Below are positions 46,928-57,622 of a stretch of DNA of 64,000 nucleotides, one piece after another. Within the stretch, counting starts at the first letter, position 1. Each line of letters opens with the position of its first letter. A model generated the notes under the pieces. The model was not told the DNA's origin. It saw only the letters and a list, made by a program, of their open reading frames with translations, and ran no database searches. This stretch comes from Bubalus kerabau. Taxonomy: Eukaryota > Chordata > Mammalia > Artiodactyla > Bovidae. The DNA lies in NCBI RefSeq assembly GCF_029407905.1, contig NC_073635.1, positions 42,151,501 through 42,215,500 of the forward strand. Direction: 5' to 3'. A program made the translations under genes and the position numbers.

Positions 46928-47628
46928 CTTTTGAAGAATTTTCTACAATTTAGTGTGATCCACACAGTCAAATGCTTTGGCATAGTCAATAAAGCAGAAA
47001 TAGATGTTTTTCTGGAACTCTCTTGCTTTTTCCATGATCAGCAGATGTTGGCAATTTGATCTCTGGTTCCTCTGCCTTTTCTAAAACCAGCTTGAACATC
47101 AGGAAGTTCATGGTTCACATATTGCTGAAGCCTGGCTTAGAGAATTTTGAGCATTACTTTACTAGCATGTGAGATGAGTGCAATTGTGTGGTAGTTTGAT
47201 CATTCTTTGGCATTGCCTTTCTTTGGATTGGAATGAAAACTGACCTTTTCCAGTCCTGTGGCCACTGCTAAGTTTTCCAAATTTGCTGGCATATCGAGCG
47301 CAGCACTTTCACAGCATCATCTTTCAGGATTTGAAATAGATCAACTGGAATTCCAGCACCTCCACTAGCTTTGTTTGTAGTGATGCTTTCTAAGTCCCAT
47401 TTGCCTTCACATTCCAGGATATCTGGCTCTAGGTCAGTGATCACACCATCATAATTATCTGGGTCGTGAAGATCTTTTTTTGTACAGTTCTTCTGTGTAT
47501 TCTTGCCATCTCTTCTTAATATCTTCTGCTTCTGTTAGGTCTATACCATTTCTGTCCTTTATCGAACCCATCTTTGCATGAAATATTCCTTTGGTATCTC
47601 TGATTTTCTTGAAGAGATCCCTAGTCTT

Positions 47629-48477
47629 TCACAGTCTGTTGTTTTCCTCTATTTCTTTGCATTGATCGCTGAAGAAGGCTTTCTTGTCTCTTCTTGCTAT
47701 TCTTTGGAACTCTGCATTCAGATGCTTATATCTTTCCTTTTCTCCTTTGCTTTTCGCTTCTCTTCTTTTCACAGCTATTTGTAAGTCCTCCCCAGACTGC
47801 CATTTTGCTTTTTTGCATTTCTTTTCCATGGGGATGGTCTTGATCCCTGTCTCCTGTACAATGTCACGAACCTCCATCCATAGTTCATCAGGCACTCTAT
47901 CTGTCAGATCTAGCCCCCTAAATCTATTTCTCACTTCCACTGTATAATCATATGGGATTTGATTTAGGTCATACCTGAATAGTCTAGTGATTTTCCCTAC
48001 TTTCTTCAATTTAAGTCTGAATTTGGCAATGAGGAGTTCATGGTCTGAGCCACAGTCTGCTGCTGGTCTTGTTTTTGCTGACTGTATAGAGCTTCTCCAT
48101 CTTTGGCTGCAAAAAATATAATCAATCTGACTTCGGTGTTGACCATCTGGTGATGTCCATGTATAGAGTCTTCTCTTGTGTTGTTGGAAGAGGGTGTTTG
48201 TTATTACCAGTGCATTTTCTTGGCAAAACTCTATTAGTCTTTGCCCTGCTTCATTCCATATTCCAAGGCCAAATTTGCCTGTTACTCCAGGTGTTTCTTG
48301 ACTTCCTACTTTTGCATTCCAGTCCCCTCTAATGAAAAGGACATCTTTTTTGGATGTTAATTCTAAAAGGTCTTTATAGAACCGTTCAACTTCAGATTCT
48401 TCAGCATTACTGGTTGGGGCATAGAAGGGGATTACTGTCATATTGAATGGTTTGCCTTGGAAATGAACAGAGATCAT
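47629..48477 (-). pseudogene. BovB APE-type endonuclease and linker remnant
   Basis: A 282-codon minus-strand frame in the same BovB copy and the longest endonuclease relic in the window. Residues 51-58 are GDWNAKVG (the metal/phosphate-binding block with its catalytic aspartate and asparagine), 105-121 hold YTWTSPDGQHRSQIDYI, and 141-149 hold DCGSDHELL with the catalytic SDH. These are the hallmarks of the APE-type nuclease that nicks target DNA for RTE-clade LINEs. The frame starts at an internal Met: the N-terminal nuclease part, with its metal-binding glutamate, is missing in this frame. The rest, to residue 282, is the lysine-rich linker (RRDKKAFFSDQCKEIEENNR). Between it and the RT remnant (46928-47628) the frame is broken several times. 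Confidence 0.92.
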
Positions 48478-48685
48478 TCTGTCATTTTTGAGATTGCATC
48501 CAAGTACTGCATTTCAGACTCTTTTGTTGACCATGATGGCTACTCCATTTCTTTTGAGGGATTCCTCTCTGCAGTAGTAGATATAATGGTTATCTGAGTT
48601 CAATTAACCCAGTCCAGTCCATTTTAGTTTGCTGATTCCTAGAATATCAACATTCACTCTTGCCATCTCTTGTTTGACCACTTCT

Positions 48686-49989
48686 AATATATAGCTTATA
48701 TTATGTTGAGGTATTTTTCTTCTATTCCTGCTTTCTGGAGAGTTTTTATCATAAATGGATGTTGAATTTTGTCAAAGGCTTTCTCTGCATCTATTGAGAT
48801 AATCATATGGCTTTTATTTTTCAATTTGTTAATGTGGTGTATTACATTGATTTGTGGATATTGAAGAATATTTGCATCCCTGGGATAAAGTCCACTTGGT
48901 CATGATGAATGATCTTTTTAATATGTTGTTGGAGTCTGATTGCTAGAATTTTGTTAAGGGTTTTTACATCTATGTTCATCAGTGATATTGGTCTGTAGTT
49001 TTCTTTTTTTTGTGGCATCTTTGTCAGGTTTTGGTATTCGGGTGATGGTGGCCTCATAGAATGAGTTTGGAAATTTACCTTCCTCTGCAATTATCTGGAA
49101 GAGTTTGAGTAGGGTAGGTGTTAGCTGTTCTCTAAATTTTTGGTAGAATTCAGCTGTGAAGCCATCTGGACCTGGGCTTTTGTTTTCTGAAAGATTTCTG
49201 ACTACAGTTTCAACTTCCGTGCTTGTGATGGGTCTGTTAAGATTTTCTATATCTTCCTGGTTCAGTTTTGGAAAGTTGTACTTTTCTAAGAATTTGTCCA
49301 TTTCTTCGAAGTTGTCCATTTTATTGGCATATAAATGCTGATAATTGTCTCTTATGATCCTTTGTATTTCTGTGTTGTCTGTTGTGATACCTCCATTTTC
49401 ATTTCTAATTTTATTGATTTGATTTGTCTCCCTTTGTTTCTTGATGAGTCTGGCTAATGGTTTGTCAATTTTATTTATCCTCTCAAAAAACCAGTTTTTG
49501 ACTTTGTTGATTTTTGCTATGGTCTCTTTTGTTTCCTTTGCATTTATTTCTGCCCTAATTTTTAAGATTTCTTTCCTTCTACTAACCCTGGGGTTCTTCA
49601 TTTCTTCCTTTTCTAGTTGCTTTAGGTGTAGAGTTAGGTTATTTATTTCACTTTTTTCTTGTTTCTTGAGGTATGCTTGTGTTGCTATGAAGCTTCCCCT
49701 TAGCACTGCTTTTACAGTGTCCCACAGGTTTTGGGTTGTTGTGTTTTCATTTTCATTCATTTCTATCCATATTTTGATTTCTTTTTTGATTTCTTCTGTG
49801 ATTAGTTGGTTATTCAATAGTGTGTTGTCAACCTCCATATGTTGGAATTTTTAATAGTTTTTCCCCTGTAACTGACATCTAATCTTACTGCATTGTGGTC
49901 AGAAAAGATGCTTGGAATGATTTCTTTTTTTTTTTTTTTTAATTTACCAAGGCTAGATTTATGGCCCAGGATGTGATCTATCCTGGAGA
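48686..49989 (-). mobile_element. Ruminant L1, RT N-terminal and linker part (antisense)
   Basis: Continues the younger L1 5'-ward beyond the BovB: RT fingers ('HIKKIIHHDQVDFIPGMQ', 'ENYRPISLMNID') and the long linker, up to the endonuclease C-terminus ('atgtgatctatcctggaga', antisense of the DHILGH region). A T run at 49923-49940 has expanded inside it. Confidence 0.94.
48954..49838 (-). pseudogene. L1 ORF2 linker and RT N-terminus remnant
   Basis: A 294-codon minus-strand frame, the longest in the window, lying inside the younger L1. It covers the segment between endonuclease and reverse transcriptase: NLWDTVKAVLRGSFIA near the start, the charged coiled part (LKQLEKEEMKNPRVSRRKEILKIRAEIN), WFFERINKIDKPLARLIKKQRE, NRPITSTEVE, SPGPDGFTAEFYQ and, near residue 265-275, IPKPDKD. 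The frame then shifts near 49010; the downstream part continues in the frame at 48842-49090 (KKENYRPISLMNID). In an active L1, ORF2p combines nuclease and RT. Here the palm is separated by the BovB insertion and the nuclease is inverted, so the gene is dead. Confidence 0.93.
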
Positions 49990-50420
49990 GACCACTTCAA
50001 AACAAGGGACATATACAGACTGAAAGTGAAGGGTTGGAAAAAGATATTCCATGCAAATAGAAACCAAAAGAAAGAAGGAGTATCAATAATCATATCAGAT
50101 AAAATAGACTTTAAAACAAAGGCTGTAAAAAGAGACAAAGAAGGACACAAAATAATGATCAAAGTTCAATCCAAGAAACAGATATAACAATTATAAATAT
50201 ATATGCACCCAACATAGGAGCACTGCAATATGTAAGACAAGTGCTAACAAGTATGAAAGGGGAAATTAACAATAATAAAATAATAGTGGGAGACTTTAAT
50301 ACCCACTCACAGCTATGGATAGATCAACTAAACAGAAAATTAACAAGGAAACACAAACTTTAAATGATACAATAGACCAGTTAGATCTAATTGATATCTA
50401 TAGGACATTTCAACCCTAAA
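49990..50420 (+). mobile_element. Inverted 5' segment of the younger L1 (endonuclease)
   Basis: L1 endonuclease sequence on the plus strand, opposite to the rest of the element. On the plus strand it reads from DIYRLKVKGWKKIFHANRNQKK through the IINIYAPNIGA block and a GDFN block (IIVGDFNTH, catalytic Asp and Asn) to LIDIYRTFQP. The minus-strand part stops near RIDHILGH, which is only a few residues further along ORF2. The two parts abut head-to-head at about 49989 with a small loss. This is the expected product of twin priming during L1 insertion. Confidence 0.92.
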
Positions 50421-51800
50421 AAGTGTTTTGTATATTTGAAAAGAAGTCCTTATCAGATAAAGGTTTTGCATATAATTTTCTCCTAGGCTATGTCATATCT
50501 TCCCATCATGAGTAACTTCCACAGAAAAGACTATTTAATTTTAATCATGTTCAATTTATTTTTTCATGGGCTGTGATTTTAGTGTAGTATTTAAAAAGTT
50601 ATCACATTTGAGGTCACCTACATTTTTTCCATTTTAATCTTCCAGGCATTTTATAGTTTTGTATTTTACTGCTATATCTATGCTCCATTTTCAGTTAATT
50701 ATTATGAATGTTTTAAAGTCTAGGGAGCTGTGTCTAGAATTATTTTCTTACATGTAGATGTCCATTTTTTCTAGGAGCAATTATTTAAGAAAATATCTTT
50801 TCTTCGTTGAATTACTTGTCCTTACTTTTTTGTCAAAGATCAATTGACTATGTTTGTTTTTGTCTATTTCTGGTGTCTATTCTGTTCTATTCATGTTTTT
50901 GTTATTCTTTCCCTAATATGACAATTTCATAATTTCCATAAACTTATAGGAATATTTGAAGTCAGGTTCTGACTGTTTTTCCTCTATGGATATTGTTTTA
51001 AGCATTCAAATTTATGATTATGACTTACTCATCATTGGAATAGCTACATAAAGTTAGAAATGAGTACACATTATTATCATTTATCGCAGTACAGTCTATC
51101 CTATATACACCTCTTAACATTATCTAGAAAAGTTTGGTAATATTGGAATTTTTTTTTCCATAAATGCCTTGTAGAAATCTCTGCTTAAAGCTTTCTAGCT
51201 TTAAGAGTTATTTGTGTAAAAGTTCATTACTGATTTCAGTTTTCTGAAGTTTATAGGCACATTCATTTACATGTATTCATGTGTCAGTAATGCAAATTTT
51301 GGTTTCTAGTATTTGTCCACTTAATTTTGATATTCAAATATTTGGCATAAAATTTCATTTAATATTTAATAACTGATTTTGTGTCTTTGCCATCTGTTCT
51401 GATATCCTTTTTTTGTTGCTAATATTTGCATATTCACTGTCATCTTCATTATTTTTAAAACAATTTTAGTATTATCACAGCTTTACAAAGACATTTTTGA
51501 GCAAGATGTTGAGTTAATTAAAATTTGGCCTTTCTAACATAGTCCAATGCTTGTTCAGTTTTTGTAAATACTTTATGTGTGCATGAAATAAATAACCATG
51601 TTATCATAATTGGATGCATTTTTCATATATGCATGTTAGATCAACCTTTAATTTGCATTGTGTAATTCTGTTATAATTTTGCCTTCTATCAATTACCAAA
51701 AAATGAATTAAAATCTCCCAATGTGATTGGGGATTTGTCTCTTACTCTTTATAGTTTCTCTCTCTTGCTCCTTGTTTTCCTCCTTCTCTCTATTTCTTTC
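50421..51800 (-). mobile_element. Old L1M LINE, part 2 (antisense ORF2)
   Basis: Resumes the old L1 of 41015-41830: 'gttttgtatatttgaaaagaagtccttatcag', 'taattttaatcatgttcaattt', 'tttatagttttgtattttac', 'ctgtgtctagaattat', 'ttgtcaaagatcaattgactatg', and later 'taaaatctcccaatgtgattggggatttgtct' from the endonuclease end. Diverged, no frames. A pyrimidine-rich tract closes it at about 51755-51815. Confidence 0.8.
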
Positions 51801-51839
51801 TCATTCTTTGTCTCTTTCTCTGTGTATGTATTTATATCT

Positions 51840-52063
51840 CTGTGTGGGTGTGCTCAGTTGCTCAGTCATGTCTGACTCTTTGTGACTCCATGGACTGTAG
51901 CTTGCCAGGCTACTCTGCCCATGAAATTTTTCCAAGCAAGAATGGTAGAGCAGGTTGCCATTTCCTACTCCAGGGGATCTTTCCATCCCAGGGATTGAAC
52001 TCGCATCTGTTGCACCTTCTGCATTAGCAGGTGGATTCTTCACCGCTGCACCACCTGGGAAGC
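51840..52063 (-). mobile_element. Bov-tA SINE with 7-bp TSD
   Basis: Antisense Bov-tA ('gtgctcagttgctcagtcatg', 'tgactccatggactgtagc', 'gggattgaactcgcatctg', 'tgcaccacctgggaagc'). TATATCT at 51833-51839 and 52064-52070 is the TSD. Confidence 0.9.
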
Positions 52064-52152
52064 TATATCTATATCTATAGTGAGATAGATATAGATTGTC
52101 ATTATAGTTCTCATTATATATATATATACACATATTTATATTTATATGCAAG
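52064..52152. repeat. AT-rich simple sequence (TATCTA/TA)n
   Basis: Runs of TATCTA and TA with a CA interruption lie between two SINEs. Confidence 0.75.
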
Positions 52153-52159
52153 CATATAT

Positions 52160-52316
52160 GCCTACCAGGCTCCCCTATCCATGGGATTCTCCAGGCAATA
52201 GTAATGGAGTGGGTTGCCATGCCCTCCTCCAGGGGATCTTCCTGACTTAGGGATCAAACCTGCATCTCCTACATCTCCTGTATTAAAAGACAAGTTATTT
52301 GCCACTAGCACCACCT
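52160..52316 (-). mobile_element. Bov-tA SINE, truncated, 7-bp TSD
   Basis: Antisense Bov-tA lacking the A-unit end: starts 'cctaccaggctcccctatcc', then 'ggggatcttcctgacttaggg' and 'gcaccacct'. CATATAT at 52153-52159 and 52317-52323 is the TSD, so truncation happened at insertion. Confidence 0.87.
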
Positions 52317-52324
52317 CATATATT

Positions 52325-53080
52325 GTGGCTGAATAATATTCTATTATATGTGTATATATATATACATGTATGCATATATATCACAGCTTCTTTCCCATTC
52401 ATCCATCAATGAACACTTGTTTCCAAGTCTTGGTTATTGCAAATAGTGTTGCTATAAACATGAGGGGGCAGATACCTTTTTGAAATATATTTTTATTTAC
52501 TTTGGGTATATTCCCAGAAGTAAAATTGCTAGATCATATAGGAGTTCTATTTTTAATTTTTTGAGGATCATCCATACTCTTTTCCATAGTGGCTGCACAA
52601 ATTTACAATCCAACCACAGTACGTAGCATTTCCCATTGTCCACATCTCTTGTCTTTTTAATGATGATCTTCCTAACAAGACTGAGTTGATGTCTCATTGT
52701 GGTCTTAATTTTCATTTTTCTAATAACTAGTGATGTTTAATATCTTTTCATGTATCCATTGGCCTTTTATATAGATTCTTTGGAAAAATACCTCTTCAGA
52801 CTTTTTACCCATTTTTAAGTGGATTAGTTTGTTTTTTGGTTTTGTTTTTAATTTTTTGTTATTGATTTGTAAAAGCTTTGGATGTTCACTTCTTATCAGA
52901 TATATGACTTGTAAATATATGACTTTTCCATTCTTTAGATTGTCTTTTCACTCTGCTGGTGGTTACTTTTACTGTGCAGAATTTGTTTAAGTTTGATGTA
53001 GTCCTATGACATATCATTTTTGAATTATTATTTATGAGATATCTTTGAGGGCTGGGATAAAGATAATGTCTTCAAGAAAG
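52325..53080 (-). mobile_element. Old L1 LINE fragment (antisense)
   Basis: Diverged antisense ORF2 end: 'tggctgaataatattctatta', 'ttgctataaacatga', 'gattgtcttttcactctgc', and the minus frame at 52497-52715 with MKIKTTMRHQLSLVRK and WLDCKFVQPLWK (degraded cysteine motif). No intact frame. Confidence 0.85.
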
Positions 53081-54736
53081 TATTTGGATATGCTTCTTGT
53101 AGACTCAAACCAATACATATTTAGTTTATAATTTATAACTTGAAGTTCATGGGACCCTGGTGATGCAAGCTTGAGCTATAAATCAGTGTGCATGCCAAAA
53201 GTATCTGCTACTTCTTAAAAACAGTTTTCTTCTTCCTGCTGTATATAAAAACAAAGAATATAAATGTCCAAGTATTTACTACTAGTCCAGTTGTCTCAAG
53301 AGCACATATCCCTTGAGGATCCAGACTAAATATGGGGAAGATCTCTTTTAGGCTACTCAATTTGGTAGTATATGAACTATGATTTCTAAACTCCTTACTC
53401 TACAAGGCCATCAAAATTATAATACATTTATTTTTAATATTGGCAAGTTCTCTCAGGAAAAATGTGGTTTTTCTGCCTTTCCTTCCTCTCTGTAATCTAG
53501 CTTTCTCTTAATTGTAACCTTTTATAAAGCCCCTATGATTTTAAAAAGACTTTTAAATTGCCCATCCACATTTCTATTTGTTTTCAGTAGGAGATTTGGT
53601 TTAAATATTCTAGTACATTCTATTCTTGAAAATTAATACCTTAAATGAAAATCTTGTTCACATTCACCTGGAACAAAATCTGAAAAGAGGCAAATATGCT
53701 AATTCCTGGGCAGTGGCTGATTATCCAGCCAGATGATAAGTAACCTGTCTGTAGCAAAAGTAGATAACTAATGTCAAAGATGTTTTGGAAAAAAATAAAC
53801 TAAATAGACCTCTTTAATTACCTCAGCATTAAAACTCGTTGACTGAGTATGTGTATCAAGAGATTTAAATGACATAATATGTTCTTAAAATCTGCTAGAG
53901 AACGTGACCATTCTTAGATTAATAAGCTTGTGAACAGAATGTGAATTGTGATTTGAGGGAATTAATAATTTTGACTACTAATGGGATACTTTTATGACAG
54001 GTATCTTTAACTCTGCTTCAAAAAGTTTGCACAATTTCAATTTTCTTGAAACAATTCCCTCAAACATGAACCCCCAATATATTATAGTGGTCAGTGATTT
54101 GTCTTACATGTAATAAGTAATTATTTTGTAATTTTATTTAGTTTGATTTCTTTTGCACTATTAAGATCTGGACATCCATTGAAGATCATTATGATGTGTA
54201 GCATTGTACCTAAAAAATAATTCATATCACAGCAGAAAGCTAGTTCTTGTGAATTATATGCTTTCTAACATTTACCTTGACAGTGGAGGCCATTTTATTT
54301 TAATATAAAATGTTAGTATGGCTTTGAAAATCAAGCCACAGCATAAACAATGTGACAACAAATTGAGATTTTTGAGGCTTTCCAGCAGAACGTAGAATAT
54401 GCTATAATAGATTTGTAACTTACATATGATTGTGTTCCTCCCATGTCAAGAGTACATCTTGCTGGGTACCAAGAAAAAAGGGTAGATGAAGGGTCTATTA
54501 TTATTATTCCTAAATATATTCCCTAAATATTAACTTTCATATCAGTATACAATGGGATATGTTGGCATAAATAATTTCAGGAATACTTTCACCAGAGATA
54601 GCTTCTGAGACAGCAACTTGGCCATTCTTAAGTCTTCAGGGCCCCAGGTGAGCTGGGCAAAGCTGAGGTGATTGCAGCTATTTGTTCAGATTTACACATG
54701 GAAGTAGAAATGCTATCTGCAGTAAACACTGAGAAG
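53081..54736. other. No recognised gene
   Basis: About 1.65 kb of AT-rich sequence without recognised repeats or open frames of note. Confidence 0.4.
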
Positions 54737-54888
54737 CCCGCCAGGCTTCTCTGCCTATGGGATTTCCCAGGCAAGCATACTGGAGAGGGTTGCCATTTTC
54801 TTCTCCAGAGGATCTTCCTGACCCAGAGAATGAATCCACGTCTCCTGCATTGCAGGTGTAATCTTTACTGCTGAGCCACCAGGGAAGC
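54737..54888 (-). mobile_element. Bov-tA SINE, truncated
   Basis: Antisense Bov-tA: 'cgccaggcttctctgcctatggg', 'cttctccagaggatcttcctgaccc', 'gctgagccaccagggaagc'. The A-unit end is missing. Confidence 0.9.
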
Positions 54889-55514
54889 GTGGTATTATTG
54901 ACAGAGAGTGAAATATAATATTTTAAGAATGGCAGCATCGGAGTAGTTGACCATCTTTCATGGTGGTTCATGTTCTGGCAAACAATACAGAATTCTTACG
55001 ACCTTTCTGACTTTGAAGTAAGTGTGGCTTAGACAGTGGAGAACTCATTTATGCTTATGAATGTCTCCAAGAATTGGAGACCAAATTTAAAACTACCATA
55101 ATGGACATTATATTTTTATATATGAATCATAGTGATTCTGTTTCTCTAAAAAATCTTGTTACAGACTTTATTACTGAAGATGGTTCAAAGTACAGGATTT
55201 TTAAGATGATTTTTCTGAATTTGCTTTGAGGTATGTGGAATTGCCTCTCTACCCTGATTAGATTAAAAGATGGCAGTGACTAATTCTATAGCAAAGAGAA
55301 CACTAACAGCCTATGGTATGAACTGGTCATAGATATGCAAAATGTTTATGTTACATAACACTAATCTGTCACTTATAAGAAACAAGGAGATGAATGACTG
55401 TGTGTGCCCAGAGGGAAAACCCTATCTCCTATGGCTTCAATACTGTAATTGCTGAAAATCAAACACAGAGTCTCATCCTGCAACTTGGTAAAATACATGC
55501 AAATTGAGCTCCAA
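54889..55514. other. No recognised feature
   Basis: AT-rich sequence; no gene or repeat recognised. Confidence 0.4.
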
Positions 55515-56195
55515 GCTTGGCAGGGTGTTTATTTTTATTTATTTATTTTAAAATTTATCTTTAATTTAGGAAAAATTGTTTTATAAAGTTGTATCGGTTT
55601 TTGGAATACAAAATGCAAATTGTCCATAATTATTCATATATCACTTCCCTCTTGAGCCTCCCTCCTCTTCCCGATTCCACCCCTCTAGGTAATCAGTGAG
55701 AGAGCCAGGCTGGGCTCCCTGTGTTATACAACTTCTCATAAGCTACCTATTTTACACATGGTAGTGTGTACTTGCTGATGCTACTTTCTCCATTCTTTCC
55801 ACTCTCTTCTCCCTGTGCACTGTGTCCACAAGTGCATTCTCTATATATGAGTTCTCAATTCCTTTTCTGAAAATAGGTTCATCAATACCATTTTTCTAAA
55901 TTTCATATGTAGGTGTTAATATATTTTATTTTTTTTTCTCTTTCTGATTTACTTCACTCTGTATAACAGGCTCTCGTTTCATCCACCTCACTAGAATCGA
56001 CTCAAATCCATTCTTTTTATAGCTGAGTAATATTCTATTCTATATGTGTACTATATCTTCTTTATCCATGCAGCTGTCGATAGACCTATTTCCTAGTTAT
56101 TGTAAATAGTGTTGCTATGAACATTGGGGTACATGTGTCTTTTTCAATTATGGCTTTCTCAGGGTATATACCCAGTAGTGGGATTACTGGGTCCT
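55515..56195 (-). mobile_element. Long L1 host copy, part 1 (3' UTR and ORF2 end)
   Basis: Antisense L1 of an older lineage than the 22-kb and 42-kb copies: diverged 3' UTR ('gttgtatcggtttttggaatac', 'cacttccctcttgagcctccctcc'), then 'aggctctcgtttcatccacctcac' and 'atacccagtagtgggattactgg'. This is the start of an L1 that runs, with six insertions, past the window's right edge. Confidence 0.88.
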
Positions 56196-56474
56196 GCTGC
56201 TGCTGCTGCTGCTAAGTCGCTTCAGTCGTGTCCAACTCTGGGCGACCCCATAGACAGCCTCCTACCAGGCTCCTCTGTCCCTGGGATTCTCCAGGCAAGA
56301 ACATTGGAGTGGATTGCCATTTCCTTCTCCAATGCATGAAAGTGAAAAGTGAAAGTGAAGTCGCTCAGTCATGTCCAACTCTTAGCGACCCCATGGACTG
56401 CAGCCTACCAGGCTCCTCCATCCATGGGAGTTTCCAGGCCAGAGTACTGGAGTAGGGTGCCATTGCCTTCTCTG
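56196..56474 (-). mobile_element. Bov-A2 SINE with perfect 12-bp TSD
   Basis: Two antisense A-units joined by 'atgcatgaaagtgaaaagtg', starting on the plus strand with a (TGC)n run. TTACTGGGTCCT at 56184-56195 and 56475-56486 is a perfect TSD in the L1 host. Confidence 0.96.
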
Positions 56475-56486
56475 TTACTGGGTCCT

Positions 56487-56828
56487 ATTGTAGTTTTATT
56501 CCTAGTTTTTCAAGGAATCTCCATACTGTTCTCTATAGTAGCTGTATCAACTTATATTCCCACCAACAGTGCAAAAGTGTTCCCTTTTCTCACATCTTCT
56601 CTAGCATTTATTGTTTGCAGGTTTTTTTTTTTTTTTTTTGATGATGTCCATTCTCTCTGTTCTGAGGTGATATCTCATTGTAGTTTTAATTTCCATTTCC
56701 CTAATAATGAGTGAGTTTGAACATCTTTTCATGTATTTATTTGCCATCTGTATGTCTTCTTTGGAGAAAAGTCTCTATAAATCTTCTGCCCATTTTTTTT
56801 TTTTTTTTTTTAATTTGGGCTTTTTTTC
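56487..56828 (-). mobile_element. Long L1 host copy, part 2 (ORF2 C-terminus)
   Basis: Antisense L1 ORF2 end: 'ctccatactgttctctatagtagctgtatc', 'cccaccaacagtgcaaaag', 'gaacatcttttcatgtatttatttgcc', then long T runs at 56622-56639 and 56794-56811. A younger L1 tail follows. Confidence 0.87.
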
Positions 56829-57434
56829 TTTTTTTTTTTTTTTAATTTAATTTTATTTTTAAACTTTACATAATTGTATTAGTTTTGCCAAATATCAAAC
56901 GGAATCCGCCACAGGTATACATGTGTGCCCCACCCTGAACCCTCCTCCCTCCTCCCTCCCCATACCATCCCTCTGGGTCGTCCCAGTGCACTAGCCCCAA
57001 GCATCTAGTATCATGCATCGAACCTGGACTGGCAACTCGTTTCATACATGATATTTTACATGTTTCAATGTCCTTCTCCCAAATCTTCCCACCCTCACCC
57101 TCTCCCACAGAGTCCATAAGACTGTTCTATACATCAGTGTCTCTTTTGCTGTCTCGTACACAGGGTTATTGTTACCATCTTTCTAAATTCCATATATATG
57201 CGTTAGTATACTGTATTGGTGTTTTTCTTTCTGGCTTACTTCACTCTGTATAATAGGCTCCAGTTTCATCCACCTCATTAGAACTGATTCAAATGTATTC
57301 TTTTTAATGGCTGATCCATTGTGTATATGTACCACAGCTTTCTTATCCATTCATCTGCTGATGGACATCTAGGTTGCTTCCATGTCCTGGCTATTATAAA
57401 CAGTGCTGTGATGAACATTGGGGTACACGTGTCT
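56829..57434 (-). mobile_element. Younger ruminant L1, 3' piece nested in L1
   Basis: Antisense ruminant L1 3' UTR plus a little of the ORF2 end: 'attgtattagttttgccaaatatc', 'ccctcctccctcctccctcccc' (G-rich on the minus strand), 'gttagtatactgtattggtg', 'gctgatggacatctaggttgc', 'gaacattggggtacacgtg'. It interrupts the older L1 between 'aatttgggctttt' and 'gatactgagttgtatg', which are adjacent in intact copies. Confidence 0.9.
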
Positions 57435-57622
57435 GATACTGAGTTGTATGAGGTGTTTACGCATTTTGGAGACTTTGTCAGTTGTTTAGTTTGCAATTAT
57501 TTTATCCCATTTTGAGTGTTGTCTTTTAACCTTGTTTATTGCTTCCTTTGCTATGAAAAAGCTTGTAAGTTTATCTAGCTCCATTTGTTTATTTTTGTTT
57601 TTATTTGCATTACTCTAGGAGG
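57435..57622 (-). mobile_element. Long L1 host copy, part 3
   Basis: Resumes the older L1: 'gagactttgtcagttgtttag', 'gttgtcttttaaccttgtttattg', 'ttatttgcattactctaggag'. Confidence 0.87.

Larger units (their letters stand above)
45901..48685 (-). mobile_element. BovB LINE, longest copy, inserted in L1
   Basis: An antisense BovB of about 2.8 kb, the most complete in the window. It starts with the CAGTT tail repeat at 45904 and reads back through the C-terminal domain, RT, linker and most of the APE-type endonuclease to 'gcttgtttgaccacttcta'-like text near 48685. L1 stops at 'gtttgtcat' and resumes at 'atatagcttat', words adjacent in other L1 copies, so the insertion point is certain although no long TSD is visible. 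The endonuclease N-terminus and 5' UTR are missing. Confidence 0.94.

Noticed and set aside
47629..48477. 282-codon minus-strand frame as a host gene
   Set aside because: It has the APE-type nuclease blocks of BovB (GDWNAKVG, SQIDY, GSDHELL) and lies inside a BovB copy with matching flanks.
48954..49838. 294-codon minus-strand frame as a host gene
   Set aside because: It is the linker and RT start of L1 ORF2 (WFFERINKIDKPLARLIKK, SPGPDGFTAEFYQ).
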